This document shows, piece after piece, positions 25,514-34,672 of a DNA stretch of 47,184 nt; positions within the stretch are counted from its first letter, which is position 1, and every line of letters starts with the position of its first letter. The stretch lies in the NCBI GenBank assembly GCA_947246685.1, contig CAMXSN010000011.1, positions 1 to 47,184 of the forward strand, read 5' to 3'. Origin of the DNA: an uncultured Clostridia bacterium. Lineage in GTDB: Bacteria > Bacillota > Clostridia > Christensenellales > UBA3700. Below the pieces are notes generated by a model. That model did no database searches and was not told where the DNA came from. It saw nothing but the letters and a program-made list of their open reading frames with translations. Position numbers and translations under genes: made by a program.

Positions 25514-25629
25514 ACGGGACGGTCAAATGACCGTCCCGTAAGTGTATTCAGTTGGTCAGTGACACTAACCAACTGAATACACGCCGTAATATCGTCCAAT
25601 AAAATTAACGGGTGGAATTAATCCACCCG
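25514..25629. repeat. Three successive hairpins after nrdG
   Basis: The first (25514-25539) pairs ACGGGACGGTCA with TGACCGTCCCGT. The second (25542-25582) pairs a 15-base arm beginning GTGTATTCAG with its exact complement around an 11-base loop. The third (25609-25629) pairs CGGGTGGA with TCCACCCG. None has a following T-tract. Together they may end or protect the nrdDG transcript. The first shares its CGGGACGG arm with the palindrome at 5616-5635. Confidence 0.65.
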
Positions 25630-25721
25630 CCTTAATGCAACGACCTAACGAATTTGTGGAGCTTTCCGCGCGATGATTGTTCGCGGAAGTTAAGCCATTG
25701 ATATTAAGTAAATTTGTGTGT

Positions 25722-26285
25722 TCCGCCCAAACGAAAATGCCGCTTTGCGCGCATTTGGGAGGACTTATGTTAATAGGATTAGATATTTCGACTGCGCTGT
25801 CGCTCCGCTCAATATGACTAGTGCGTAATCTCGCCTTTTGACAGGCAAGTATATTTATATCAAATAGACTTGCCGTATTATCAGTCGGATTACTCCCTTC
25901 CGCCCAAACGAAAATGCCGCTAAACGCGCATTTTGGCGGTCTTATATTAATAGGATTAGATATTTCGACTGCGCTGTCGCTCCGCTCAATATGACAGGAC
26001 TTTTTAGTTAAGTGTCTTAGATAGAATAACTAATCTTGTTCAAATAACAAATAATTACAATGTCATTCTGAGCGTAGTCGAAGAATCTCGTCAGTATATT
26101 AATCGGTTGAGACCCGTTCGACTTCACTACGTTTCGCTCAGGGTGACAGACTATTGTCCGTTACGATTTTTAGTCCTGTCATATTGAGCGGAGTGTAACG
26201 CAGTCGTAAGGAGCGAAGCGACGGTATAGCGATTGCTACGTTATGCTATTAACGTCAATCGCGTCAGCATCTCATCCGCTTATCC
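25722..26285. repeat. Mosaic array of dispersed hairpin repeats (array 2)
   Basis: Two copies of the CCGCCCAAACGAAAATGCCGC element (about 25728 and 25900) lie here, with a nested GGCAAGT...ACTTGCC and GTAATC...GATTAC structure between them. There are also ATATT/AATAT, ATTCT/AGAAT and ACCC/GGGT hairpin units and a GCGATTG/CAATCGC hairpin (26229-26262). The 150 bp between this array and the giant gene (26286-26434) contain further partial inverted repeats but no gene. Confidence 0.8.
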
Positions 26286-26434
26286 CATACTTTCTCTCGA
26301 GCGCGGAGAGTGGTGTGATTTTCGTCCTAGCTAGGGCAAGGTGAAGTCGCCAAATGTACTTTCCGTACATGTCGACTTCCCTTGTCCCGAAGATCGGGCG
26401 GAAGGCGCGACGCTATACGCGCTCGTCTCTAACT

Positions 26435-29400
26435 CTATCTCTTCGCTAACGTCCTCTGCTCTTTAAGAAAATCCTGATACCTCTCTATCTGATCCTCTCT
26501 CAAATCTATCATCTTCTTTGCCGATCTATACGCCTGCGCGTCTCCGACTATTACTTCTGTCTCCTTTGTCTTGATCTTTGTTCCGTCGCTGCTTGCGTCT
26601 TTCCTCAAATCCTTGAAGTATTCGTCTTCCATCTTAAACAACGCTACCGTCATATCTTTCTTTATCGTCAATTTGACCAACGGATTTACCGACGACTGTC
26701 CCATCAAGATGAAATACGTAGACTTCTTCTCCTTGCACTTATCTTTGGTCAACGCATAGGCTTTGAGCCCGTCAAAATACTTTCTCTGCTCTTTGCTGAG
26801 TTGCGCGTACGCCTCGTCAAGCGTCAATCTCGGAGCGCGCTCCTTGGTCAATGCCGACGATCTCTCCGCGGCAGGTACTCTGACGATCTTCTCGACCACT
26901 TTTTCTACGGGCACTTCTATGATCTTTTCCACAACCTTCTCTACAGGCTTTTCGACGATTTTCTCGACAACCTTCTCAACGGGTTTTTCCACCACTTTCT
27001 CGACAGGCACTTCGACAATCTTCTCGACAACCTTCTCTACGGGTTTCTCCACTACTTTCTCAACGGGAACTTCGACTACTTTCTCGACGACTTTTTCGGA
27101 ATTGCTCTGCGACATAAGTTTCTCGATGAGTTTCTCTTGATTACGCATCATCTGAGCGATAGCCGCGTCGTTCTTATCCGTTCTGTCGAGCAGTCTATTG
27201 ACGGTTTCGTCGTTTTTCTCCGATCTATCAAGCAATCTTTGCACCGCTTCGTCGTTGGAGCTTGCCGTCTGCGGCAAAAGCTGTTGCACGCCCGGCAACA
27301 ATGCCGCCACAGTCTCGGTGATCAAGCCTTTGATACTCTCCGCATCGACCGTAATGGAAGTCTGAGGCGTGATATAGGACGTATCGTGCGCAACTCCGCC
27401 GCCGTTGCTGCCCATATGCATAAACATCATACGCATTTCTTCGTCGCGGGCTTTTTTCTCGTTTTTCTCAAATTCTTCCTTTGCTTCGTCGAGATAATCC
27501 TGCGCCTTGTTGCAACGGCTCTTCTGTATGATCATAAATATCAGACCGAGCAGCGCAACCGCGAGCAACGAACATGCGATAATGGTCCAATTTTTCGAGC
27601 CGAGTCCGAATATAGCCGTACCTGTCACCGCGTAGACCGATTTATATTTCTTATCGGCAGTCTTTTTGGTCTTTTTGCGTTTGCTCTCGTAAGCAAAACC
27701 TTTTGCAAAGAATATCAACGCCAACAAAATGCTGACCGCGCTGACGATTATCTGCCACCATTCTTTTAAGAAATCGGCAAACTTGCTCATGTCTATGCTG
27801 CTGCCGGGATCTTTATCACCGGGTTTCTCGGGATTGTCGGGATTACCCGGATCTTCGGGATCGCTCGGCAATTCGGGATCTACCGTCGGATATACCGGGT
27901 GATTGGGATTGTTGGGATCGTTGACCGTCTCTCCCGCCGTCACGCTGAACATCTGCGGCGCTGTCTCCACGCTTCCGTCTGCAAATACGAAATTGCTCTG
28001 CTGATCGGCTTTTATCCTCGCCACTATGCTGTACTGCACTCCTGCTTCCAGCTTACCGCCGTTGCCCAAATCTATCACGTTGCCGTCAGCGTCCGTTATC
28101 TCATATTCCACGCCTTTGATCTGTCCGTACGTCAAGTTGAGCACAGGCGGCTTATACTTCGTATTCCACGTAGTATCAATCTTGCCTTTGACTATCTCAA
28201 AATCAAATTCAAAGTCTCCGTCTATTTGGTACTTGTCTATATAAGAGTTTTTAAGGCTGATCTCCACTCTGTATTTGCCCACGTTGGTCGGCGCGGTTGC
28301 TAGCTTTGCATAGCCGTCGTAATACGTCACATCAAACGCATTCGTTGGCAGCTTGCCGTCCGCTACCTTTATCTTCGCGTGTCTGGGATTACTGTTGTAC
28401 TCCATCTCGCTCTTTTCCAGGCTCACCTGCACCTTCGTCAAGTCTTTGCCTATGCGGAATATCTTGGACTGCGCTGACGGGTCGTCCAGCTCATAGTTGT
28501 TGGTGTCTTTCAATATAGGTTTGGCGATATAATACTTTGATTCCGTGCCCGACCATACGAGATCGCTCTCTTTCAAAGGTTTAGTCGGGTCGAGTATTTT
28601 GCCCGTGGAATCCGTCTCGTAATACTCGTATTCTACTATTCCGCCGTCGGCGTGCGCGTCTCTCAACACCAACACGTCAAAAGCCTTGTTGTTGGTATCA
28701 ACGACGTTTTTATTCTTCCATCCCGCTGTCTTGATGACCGCCTTGATTATCGTGCAGGTCTTGCTCCACTCAAACGGCGAGCTAGAATCCTCGATATACG
28801 TAGTCGGGTCGGTATCGTCGGGCAGGATATAATTATCCGCGCTGTCGGGATATGCAGGATCAAACACAAACGTAACGCTTGCAGGTATGTTGTCGCCCAC
28901 GTTTTGTCCCGTGTTGTCGCTATAGACGGGTTTGAGCTGTTTGGGCACGTTCTCCAACACGGCTTCGGAGCCGTTGACTTTATCGTATTCCAACTGTCCG
29001 TTGTCCTTCCACTTTACTGCGCTGAGATCAAATTTTGCCTTCTCTATCTCCCACTCTATAGTATAAATGCAGGTTTCGGTTGTTCCGTCCTTTTTCAATC
29101 TGACCTTCGTCGTATATTTATCGGCGTTGTGTCCTATCTTGGTATTGTTCGAATTATCTGCGGTTACCTCAAATCCCGTACCGGCAGTACCGAAGGTCTT
29201 GTCTATGCTGTAACCGTCCGGAGTCGTCATATCGAAATTGTAAGCATAATTTTCGTTGAATATTAAATGCTGTTTGCTATACTGCATAGCGGTAGTGTCG
29301 CCCAATTTAGCGGTCAACATATCCAATCTCACAGTCTGTTTGTTTGATTGAATTCTATACAGCACCCAAGTCGGGTCTGTCACCGCCGTAGCGGATATCA

Positions 29401-31957
29401 CCTCGATATATATCGGCGACTTCGGCGTCGACGTCGATCCCGATGACGTCAATACCGCATTGTAATCGCTGTTGTCGCTCTCCACTTTGAGTTCCCACTT
29501 GCCCGTCTGCGTGATAGCGTCGGTGTGCAACTCCAAATTGTTGAGCATCATCATCGATCCGCCTATATCCGCCGCCGTGAGTGGATATCCCGTCGTAACT
29601 TTGGTCCCTCCTGTGTCGGTAAAAGCAATTGGAATCTTGTAACTGCCTTTGACGGCAAAGAATTTCAGCTTCAACGAATCTCCGTTGATATTTAGTATCG
29701 GCTGTTGACTGATCATGCCGTTGACTTTGACTTTTTGATACTGTTTAATTTTAATAGTATCGTTCATGCCCGCATCCGGATCTATGATCAACTCTATGGT
29801 CGCCGGCTCTAATTCCAACTCGATTTCTTTGTCGTCCATATCGTTTCGCACGCCGCTTGCCCAATACATCGATCCGTCTTTTTTCTTCAACGCGACTTTG
29901 ATCTTGTATTTGCCTGCTTTCTTGACGTTGACCATATTGACGTTGTCAAACGTAGCCCCCGTGGGACACGTGACTGTCATCTTGTCCAAATCCAAATCTT
30001 TGAACTCAAATCCCACGTCGTTGCCGCCTGCATAACCTTGTTTTGCATTGACAAACGTAGGCAAAGTCAACGACTCGCCTTCGACGGAAAAATCTTTTGT
30101 CTTAGTTGTGATTTTTGGATCGGGTGTATAATTTGGATTGAGAGAAACCACCGTCGCAACGTAATCGCCCGATGCCGTAGGCATTATCAAAGCCTGTTTT
30201 TCGCATGTCGGGTCGTTGGGATGGTCGGGATGAGCCGGATCGCACTTGGGATATTCGGCTGTACCCGGTTTGTTTTTGTATGAGAAGCCTAGCACGGTCG
30301 TCAATCCCGTGTCGTTGGCGCATAAATCCGAGGGATCGTGCGCAACAGCCGGCGGAGCATTCCCTCCTCCGGTGAGCGTATATCCAATCGGTTGTGGTTT
30401 AATTTCAAATTTTATCTTACGCGTCCAAGACGAATCGGTCCCTTGGTCCGCCCAATTCGTCTTGGCTTGCGCCGCCGTCTTAATTGTAAATTCCACTGTG
30501 TATTTACCGGCGTCTATAGGCAAGGTAGACAAAGCCTTACCGTCTTTGTCTTTATACACAGTGTCCATCGCCGTCGTGTCGTCGAAAATCGACGTGTACC
30601 ACTCCGGCGCTTTTGTTCCGGAACTTACTGACAGCTTGTTGCTGTCGTAAGTTAGGGTGACGTCCTGAGGGACGTCAAGAATCTTTGCCGAGCTCAGCTC
30701 GGCTGATTTTAGATTTAAGTGAAGCGCAGGCCGAACAGCGTACGCGGCGGAGTCCACAATAGCATAGTATTGGGAACCCGCGGCGTCCAAGTAGTAAGCG
30801 TAGGATGCATTAGCGTAACCGCCGGAACGCAGCCAGGAAGTAGCCGAGCTACTTCTCATATTGACCGGATGCGACGTCAAAGAATTGGTATGGCCGGTGG
30901 TGTTCTCCGTCTTCCAGATACCTTCCGAGCCGTGCCAAGTAACGTTGGAAGTCAAACCGTTGGTGCCTGCTCCGGGTCTACCCCAACCTGTCTCTGTCAA
31001 GCTGGGCAGCCACAGATAGTCGTCGCCCCACTCGGTATAGCCGAGAGCATACGAACTGCTCTGCACATTTCCCGTGCCGTTAGTATGCCAGTGACCGCTA
31101 GGTATAGAAGTGCTGAGCGAATCGTTGGGATTGGTCCTCCAACCTTCGCTGAGATATGCGCCCATATTGACGTATGCGTCTTGAGTGCTTTGATATTGAA
31201 CGTTTTTTGGTTGAACTAAGAATTGAGTAAGACTTCCCGTCGCATTGTCGCGCGTGAATACTTCAAACGGATAGTTGGAGTTGGGCGTAACCACTCCCGT
31301 CCTGCTCGTCTTATTAATAGAATATTTTACTTGAGTTGTGCCGTCCGCCTCATAACCGTTGAGAAGCGTAGCTCTGACCAAACTGGTCGAATATACCGAA
31401 GACGGATAGTTTACCGCAAATTCATTTGCCGCCGCCGCGTGCCACGGCGCAAATTTAGAAGTCATTACGTTGGCGTCTTTGAGCCACAGCGTGACGATAG
31501 GATCGCCGTTCTGCGTCTCGGTCGTCAGCGACGTGACTATCCATTCCAATCCGCCGAGAGTTACTATAAGGTTTTGACCTGTTGCGCCGCTAGCGGCGTT
31601 GTAACTTCTTATCGTGTCCGACGCGATACCGTTGTGCATCGTGATGCCGGTAGCTCTGGTGTCGGGAGTGTTTGCCTGAGTGGTGACGTTTGCCAACGTA
31701 CCAGCAGTGCCTTGAGGCGTCAGCTTGTCAAACAACTTTTCCAACACGTTGCCGTTGAACACGTTGCCGTCCGTTCTGGTCTTATAGTCTTCAAGAAGCA
31801 GATCTCCAAGATCCAACGTGTCACTGATAACCGCCGCGTCCGCAATATCCTCGCTTGTCCCCTGCACCGCCGCCGTAAAACCGACTATTAGGCTCAAAGC
31901 AATGACAATGCTTATCACGGCATAGATTATGCCTTTTCTTCTTCTTAACTTTTCCAT
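26435..31957 (-). CDS. Giant membrane-anchored surface protein, DGR target (1840 aa)
   Basis: Residues 9-29 form a signal/anchor helix. An N-terminal domain (about 90-418), with [21 protein letters not shown] and [12 protein letters not shown], looks like a DUF6273- or C-type-lectin-like fold and contains the variable repeat (374-412). Then come MBG-like extracellular repeats (for example about 425-530 and 1185-1270: [14 protein letters not shown]). Hydrophobic helices lie at about 1402-1418 and 1457-1477, with a shorter one at 1440-1453. They are followed by a charged coiled region, a [11 protein letters not shown] repeat (about 1620-1692) and a C-terminal domain with no known match. Basic residues after the helices place the tail in the cytoplasm if three segments span. 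There is no LPXTG motif. The ATG at 31957 has AGAGGTGA, better than the ATG 18 bp upstream. Confidence 0.88.
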   Translation of the reverse strand: MEKLRRRKGIIYAVISIVIALSLIVGFTAAVQGTSEDIADAAVISDTLDLGDLLLEDYKTRTDGNVFNGNVLEKLFDKLTPQGTAGTLANVTTQANTPDTRATGITMHNGIASDTIRSYNAASGATGQNLIVTLGGLEWIVTSLTTETQNGDPIVTLWLKDANVMTSKFAPWHAAAANEFAVNYPSSVYSTSLVRATLLNGYEADGTTQVKYSINKTSRTGVVTPNSNYPFEVFTRDNATGSLTQFLVQPKNVQYQSTQDAYVNMGAYLSEGWRTNPNDSLSTSIPSGHWHTNGTGNVQSSSYALGYTEWGDDYLWLPSLTETGWGRPGAGTNGLTSNVTWHGSEGIWKTENTTGHTNSLTSHPVNMRSSSATSWLRSGGYANASYAYYLDAAGSQYYAIVDSAAYAVRPALHLNLKSAELSSAKILDVPQDVTLTYDSNKLSVSSGTKAPEWYTSIFDDTTAMDTVYKDKDGKALSTLPIDAGKYTVEFTIKTAAQAKTNWADQGTDSSWTRKIKFEIKPQPIGYTLTGGGNAPPAVAHDPSDLCANDTGLTTVLGFSYKNKPGTAEYPKCDPAHPDHPNDPTCEKQALIMPTASGDYVATVVSLNPNYTPDPKITTKTKDFSVEGESLTLPTFVNAKQGYAGGNDVGFEFKDLDLDKMTVTCPTGATFDNVNMVNVKKAGKYKIKVALKKKDGSMYWASGVRNDMDDKEIELELEPATIELIIDPDAGMNDTIKIKQYQKVKVNGMISQQPILNINGDSLKLKFFAVKGSYKIPIAFTDTGGTKVTTGYPLTAADIGGSMMMLNNLELHTDAITQTGKWELKVESDNSDYNAVLTSSGSTSTPKSPIYIEVISATAVTDPTWVLYRIQSNKQTVRLDMLTAKLGDTTAMQYSKQHLIFNENYAYNFDMTTPDGYSIDKTFGTAGTGFEVTADNSNNTKIGHNADKYTTKVRLKKDGTTETCIYTIEWEIEKAKFDLSAVKWKDNGQLEYDKVNGSEAVLENVPKQLKPVYSDNTGQNVGDNIPASVTFVFDPAYPDSADNYILPDDTDPTTYIEDSSSPFEWSKTCTIIKAVIKTAGWKNKNVVDTNNKAFDVLVLRDAHADGGIVEYEYYETDSTGKILDPTKPLKESDLVWSGTESKYYIAKPILKDTNNYELDDPSAQSKIFRIGKDLTKVQVSLEKSEMEYNSNPRHAKIKVADGKLPTNAFDVTYYDGYAKLATAPTNVGKYRVEISLKNSYIDKYQIDGDFEFDFEIVKGKIDTTWNTKYKPPVLNLTYGQIKGVEYEITDADGNVIDLGNGGKLEAGVQYSIVARIKADQQSNFVFADGSVETAPQMFSVTAGETVNDPNNPNHPVYPTVDPELPSDPEDPGNPDNPEKPGDKDPGSSIDMSKFADFLKEWWQIIVSAVSILLALIFFAKGFAYESKRKKTKKTADKKYKSVYAVTGTAIFGLGSKNWTIIACSLLAVALLGLIFMIIQKSRCNKAQDYLDEAKEEFEKNEKKARDEEMRMMFMHMGSNGGGVAHDTSYITPQTSITVDAESIKGLITETVAALLPGVQQLLPQTASSNDEAVQRLLDRSEKNDETVNRLLDRTDKNDAAIAQMMRNQEKLIEKLMSQSNSEKVVEKVVEVPVEKVVEKPVEKVVEKIVEVPVEKVVEKPVEKVVEKIVEKPVEKVVEKIIEVPVEKVVEKIVRVPAAERSSALTKERAPRLTLDEAYAQLSKEQRKYFDGLKAYALTKDKCKEKKSTYFILMGQSSVNPLVKLTIKKDMTVALFKMEDEYFKDLRKDASSDGTKIKTKETEVIVGDAQAYRSAKKMIDLREDQIERYQDFLKEQRTLAKR
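26885..27095 (-). repeat. Tandem DNA repeat encoding [11 protein letters not shown] units
   Basis: About 210 bp of the giant gene encode alternating [15 protein letters not shown] and PVEK units. The copies are similar but not identical at DNA level. The repeat should form a stiff extended or helical spacer, and its copy number may vary between strains. Confidence 0.85.
30659..30703 (-). promoter_or_regulatory. Pair of perfect hairpins just downstream of the variable repeat
   Basis: In the direction of the gene, the first hairpin is GCCGAGC-TGA-GCTCGGC (30687-30703, seven-bp stem). It starts 17 bases after the VR ends. The second is GACGTCC-CTCA-GGACGTC (30659-30676, seven-bp stem, four-base loop). 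Both lie within coding sequence. A hairpin or cruciform a few bases past the VR is a known DGR target element that promotes retrohoming, so this position is meaningful. Which of the two acts, if either, is unknown. Confidence 0.65.
30721..30838 (-). repeat. Diversity-generating retroelement variable repeat (VR)
   Basis: These 118 bases within the giant gene match the template repeat at 33397-33514 at every position except nine. At all nine the template has A: five became T, three G and one C. The changed codons are seven of the eight AAY (Asn) codons of the template, now Gly, Tyr, Ala, Tyr, Tyr, Tyr, Tyr. All 94 non-adenine positions are identical. The final 20 bp (A-free, ending GCCTGCGCTTC) would serve as the initiation-of-mutagenic-homology site. 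The VR encodes residues 374-412. Confidence 0.93.
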
Positions 31958-32080
31958 ATCATTCACCTCTCGCATCCCTTATCGGATCGAGTCGCCGCCC
32001 CTTATGCGCGGCTCTCCACTTTAATTTATCTCCCGAAAGATAGTTGATGGTATTTCTTTCGGTATATTATTGTTATTATA
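31958..32080 (-). promoter_or_regulatory. Structured leader of the giant surface gene
   Basis: Upstream of the ATG lies a hairpin pairing CCGAAAGA with TCTTTCGG (32033-32062). A GC-rich inverted segment (GAGCCGC...GCGGCGACTC) lies nearer the gene. AT-rich TATAAT-like sequence further upstream (about 32080) could be the promoter, but I found no matching -35 box. No known riboswitch class was recognised. Confidence 0.35.
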
Positions 32081-33290
32081 TTAATCGGTTGAGATGCTGA
32101 CGCGATTGACGTTAATAGCATAACGTAGCAATCGCTATTCCGTCGCTTCGCTCCTTACGACTACGCTCAGAATGACTGATTATATTGTGATATGTCATTT
32201 CGACCGTAGCGGAGAAATCTCATCATTTTATTAATTTGTTGAGACCCGTTCGACTTCACTTCGTTTCGCTCAGGGTGACGAGTGCGTAATCTCGCCTTTT
32301 GATCGGCAAGTGTATTTATATCAAATAAACTTGCCGTATTGTCAGTCGGATTACTCCCTTCCGCCCAAACGAAAATGCCGCTTCGCTTGCATTTTGGCGG
32401 TCTTTGTTAAGCGGTTGAGATTCTTCGATTCCGCATACGCTACACTCAGAATGACAGATTATGTCTGAGATATGTCATTTCGACCGTAGCGGAGAAATCT
32501 CATCATTTTATTAATTTGTTGAGACCCGTTCGACTTCACTTCGTTTCGCTCAGGGTGACATTAATATTTTTTAATTTGCACTGGATTAGTTATTCTTTTC
32601 AAGTGCTTAACTAATAAGTTCTATCATATTGAGCGAAGTGTAACGCAGTCGAAATATCTCGTCCGCTTACGTTTGTCATGCTAAGAATCTATTCCGCTTA
32701 TTCCGTTGTAGACAGAACATAGCGCCAATAATGACACTTATGCATTTTCATTTTACATCAATAAATATGTCTTGGCAAGGCTTAATCGAGAGTTTTTGTA
32801 AAATTTTTCCTATTTTTCGCCTTTTTTCGTCCACTTTTTATTATTCCTTTACAATTTTTTTGGTTACTGTCGGCAATTCTTAATTTTTTCAATCATCAAG
32901 GAAATTACGCCCCCTTGGTTGAAAAATATAATTTTTAGTATTCTTTCTCCTATATACTCAATAGAATAAGCGGTTGAGATATTTCGACTGCGCTATCGCT
33001 CCGCTCAATATGACAGAACTTATAAGTTAAGTATCTTAGTAAGAATAACTAATCTAGTTCAACTAAAAAAATTAATGTCACCCTGAGCGAAACGAAGTGA
33101 AGTCGAACGGGTCTCAACATATTAATAAATTGATGAGATTTCTCCACTGCGGTCGAAATGACATATCACATTATAATCCGTCATTCTGAGCGTAGTCGAA
33201 GAATCTCATCCGTTTTACTTCTTTATCAAAGCGTAATAGCAATTGCTACGTTATGCTATTAACTTCAATCGCGTCAACTTCTTATCAGAT
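32080..33290. repeat. Mosaic array of dispersed hairpin repeats (array 3) with an AT-rich interval
   Basis: The stretch from 32080 to about 32680 and from 32965 to 33290 is made of the same repeat units as arrays 1 and 2. One example is the ATTTC/GAAAT unit at 32197-32218, and there are further copies of the ACCC/GGGT unit. About 32690-32960 is AT-rich and unlike the repeats. It contains a bulged inverted repeat at 32884-32928 (TTTTTCAA...TTGAAAAA) that could terminate transcription in either direction. No gene is apparent. Confidence 0.8.
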
Positions 33291-33327
33291 TTAAGCGGAA
33301 AAAATTTTTCAGTTTTTTGTATAGTTA

Positions 33328-33356
33328 TTGTTTTATCCTCTGCTTTGTGATACAAT
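33328..33356 (+). promoter_or_regulatory. Sigma-A promoter of the DGR template RNA
   Basis: TTGTTT (33328-33333) and TACAAT (33351-33356) are exactly 17 bases apart, with a TG dinucleotide just upstream of the -10 box. Transcription should begin near 33363, about 34 bases before the template repeat. Confidence 0.75.
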
Positions 33357-33396
33357 AATTTGCGTGGCGTATACTTACTGGTTTGCTTACCATTTA

Positions 33397-33514
33397 TCCT
33401 GGCTGCGTTCCGGCAATAACAATAATGCATCCAACGCTAACTACTTGGACGCCGCGGGTTCCCAAAACAATGCTATTGTGGACTCCGCCGCGTACGCTGT
33501 TCGGCCTGCGCTTC
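33397..33514 (+). repeat. Diversity-generating retroelement template repeat (TR)
   Basis: The TR has 24 adenines in 118 bases. All lie between A-free ends of 18 bases (33397-33414) and 20 bases (33495-33514). Its reading frame contains eight AAC/AAT codons, the codons that adenine mutagenesis turns into many other amino acids but not stops. It differs from the VR at 33415, 33416, 33418, 33421, 33422, 33433, 33439, 33466 and 33469, all adenines. Outside these limits the two loci do not align. Confidence 0.93.
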
Positions 33515-33707
33515 TCTCACTTGTCCGATAATGGACAAGATTTTCCGGTATCCGATCTATCCACGGGATAATCGGACTGAAGATTGGAGTTGAAGGGGTA
33601 TGCGTCCTGCTGCAAGCATTACTTGCGGCGAAACAAATCCGACCGTACTGCAACGGCATCTAACGGTTGCTTTTGAAGTATTAGCCGATAAGGCGGTCGG
33701 ATCAAAT

Positions 33708-33737
33708 AAAAAAAACTCGCATCCGCGAGCTTTTTTA
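33708..33737 (+). terminator. Rho-independent terminator of the DGR template RNA
   Basis: A run of A residues, the stem CTCGC-ATCC-GCGAG and a run of six T residues form a classic intrinsic terminator. Its A-rich 5' side makes it usable in both directions, so it may also end the convergent GIY-YIG gene transcript. Confidence 0.88.
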
Positions 33738-33803
33738 TATTGAAACCATTTTGAATCCATTTGCATTTTGGCGGTATTGGTTAATTTGATAAGATTATTT
33801 CAT

Positions 33804-34085
33804 TTATTCTCTCATCAAGTCTTTCCACTCTGCATTATCTCTGTTTATCAACGCATTCTTCTTTTCCCTTCGCCATCCTTTCAGTTGTTTCTCTCTTCTC
33901 AATGCATCGTTAATACATCCGTATTCCTCTACGTATACCAACTTGTTCAATTTGTATTTCTCACTAAACCCCGTCACCACTTTATCATTATGCTCATTTA
34001 TACATCTGTATATGTCATTTGTAACACCGCAATACAATGTTGTGTTGTTTTGGTTTGTGATTAGATATACGTAATACTTTTTCAT
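33804..34085 (-). CDS. GIY-YIG domain endonuclease (UPF0213/YhbQ-like, 93 aa)
   Basis: The small protein begins MKKYYVYLITNQNNTTLYCGVTND. The YVY and YCG elements correspond to the GIY and YIG motifs, followed by the conserved Arg (IYRCINEH). It continues with KLNKLVYVEEYGCINDALRREKQLKGWRREKK, the usual C-terminal part of the single-domain family. Such proteins cut DNA near nicks or ends, but their roles are mostly unknown. No clear ribosome binding site was seen. It lies between the DGR template RNA and a repeat array, facing the RNA. Confidence 0.85.
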   Translation of the reverse strand: MKKYYVYLITNQNNTTLYCGVTNDIYRCINEHNDKVVTGFSEKYKLNKLVYVEEYGCINDALRREKQLKGWRREKKNALINRDNAEWKDLMRE

Positions 34086-34114
34086 GTTGCTTTTTCTTTT
34101 GTGTTTTTCAGTTG

Positions 34115-34672
34115 AAACGTGATTGACGTTAATAGCATAAGCAATCTCTATATGGTTGAGATTCTTCGACTTCGCTCAGAATGACATATTACATATTTGT
34201 TAGTAAGCTAGATTAGTTATTCTTACTAAGTTAATTAACTAAAAAGTTCTGTCATATTGAGCGAAGTGTAACGTAGTCGAAATATCTAATCCGATTACAT
34301 TTGTCATTCTGAGCGTAGTATGACGACTGCTATTGTCCGCTATGTTTATATGTTCTGTCATTTCGACCGTAGTGGAGAAATCTCATCAGTATATTAATCG
34401 GTTGAGATTCTTCGACTTCGCTCAGAATGACAAATTGATTATTTGTTAGTTGAATAAGATTAGTTATTCGTATTTAAGATTCTTAACTAATAAGTTCTGT
34501 CATATTGAGCGAAGTGTAACGCAGTCGAAATATCTCAACAATAGTTTAACTGTTGAGACCCATTCGACTTCACTTCGTTTCGCTCAGGGTGACATATTAA
34601 TTGTTCGTTACGATTTTAGTTCTGTCATATTGAGCGAAGTGCAACGCAGTCGAAATATCTAATCCGCTTAAA
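34115..34672. repeat. Mosaic array of dispersed hairpin repeats (array 4)
   Basis: It contains several copies of the ATTCT/AGAAT, ATATT/AATAT, ATTTC/GAAAT and ACCC/GGGT hairpin units in alternating orientation, and a remnant of the TAATAGCATAA hairpin near 34127. It fills the space between the GIY-YIG gene and the topoisomerase A-subunit gene up to the stop codon. No gene is apparent. Confidence 0.8.

Larger units (their letters stand above)
33363..33737 (+). ncRNA. Stand-alone DGR template RNA (about 375 nt)
   Basis: Between a good promoter and an intrinsic terminator lies the 118-nt template repeat, followed by about 220 nt of folded sequence. Hairpins include CTTGTCC/GGACAAG (33520-33539), TCCGAT/ATCGGA with inner TATCC/GGATA (33551-33576) and GCAAG/CTTGC (33612-33626). 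TCCGACCG/CGGTCGGA (33638-33701) closes over GCAAC/GTTGC (33650-33670). In the best-studied DGR, an RNA segment just 3' of TR primes and templates cDNA synthesis, and this tail is in the equivalent place. The short open frame across TR has no start site of quality and is not treated as a gene. Confidence 0.75.

Noticed and set aside
26763..27769. Long plus-strand frames opposite the VEK-repeat region
   Set aside because: They are low-complexity mirrors of the repeat on the coding strand (for example endless FSTTFSTGF) and have no ribosome binding site.
31958..32080. Cyclic-di-GMP or other known riboswitch before the giant gene
   Set aside because: Hairpins are present, but the conserved core sequences of known classes are not.
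33328..33531. Short plus-strand frame covering the template repeat as a gene or a pseudogene copy of the giant protein
   Set aside because: It has no ribosome binding site and similarity stops sharply at both ends of the 118-bp TR. A decaying pseudogene would differ from its parent at all bases, not only at adenines.
33738..33803. An extra DGR element between the template RNA and the GIY-YIG gene
   Set aside because: It contains only a fragment of the GCATTTTGGCGG dispersed repeat and AT-rich sequence.
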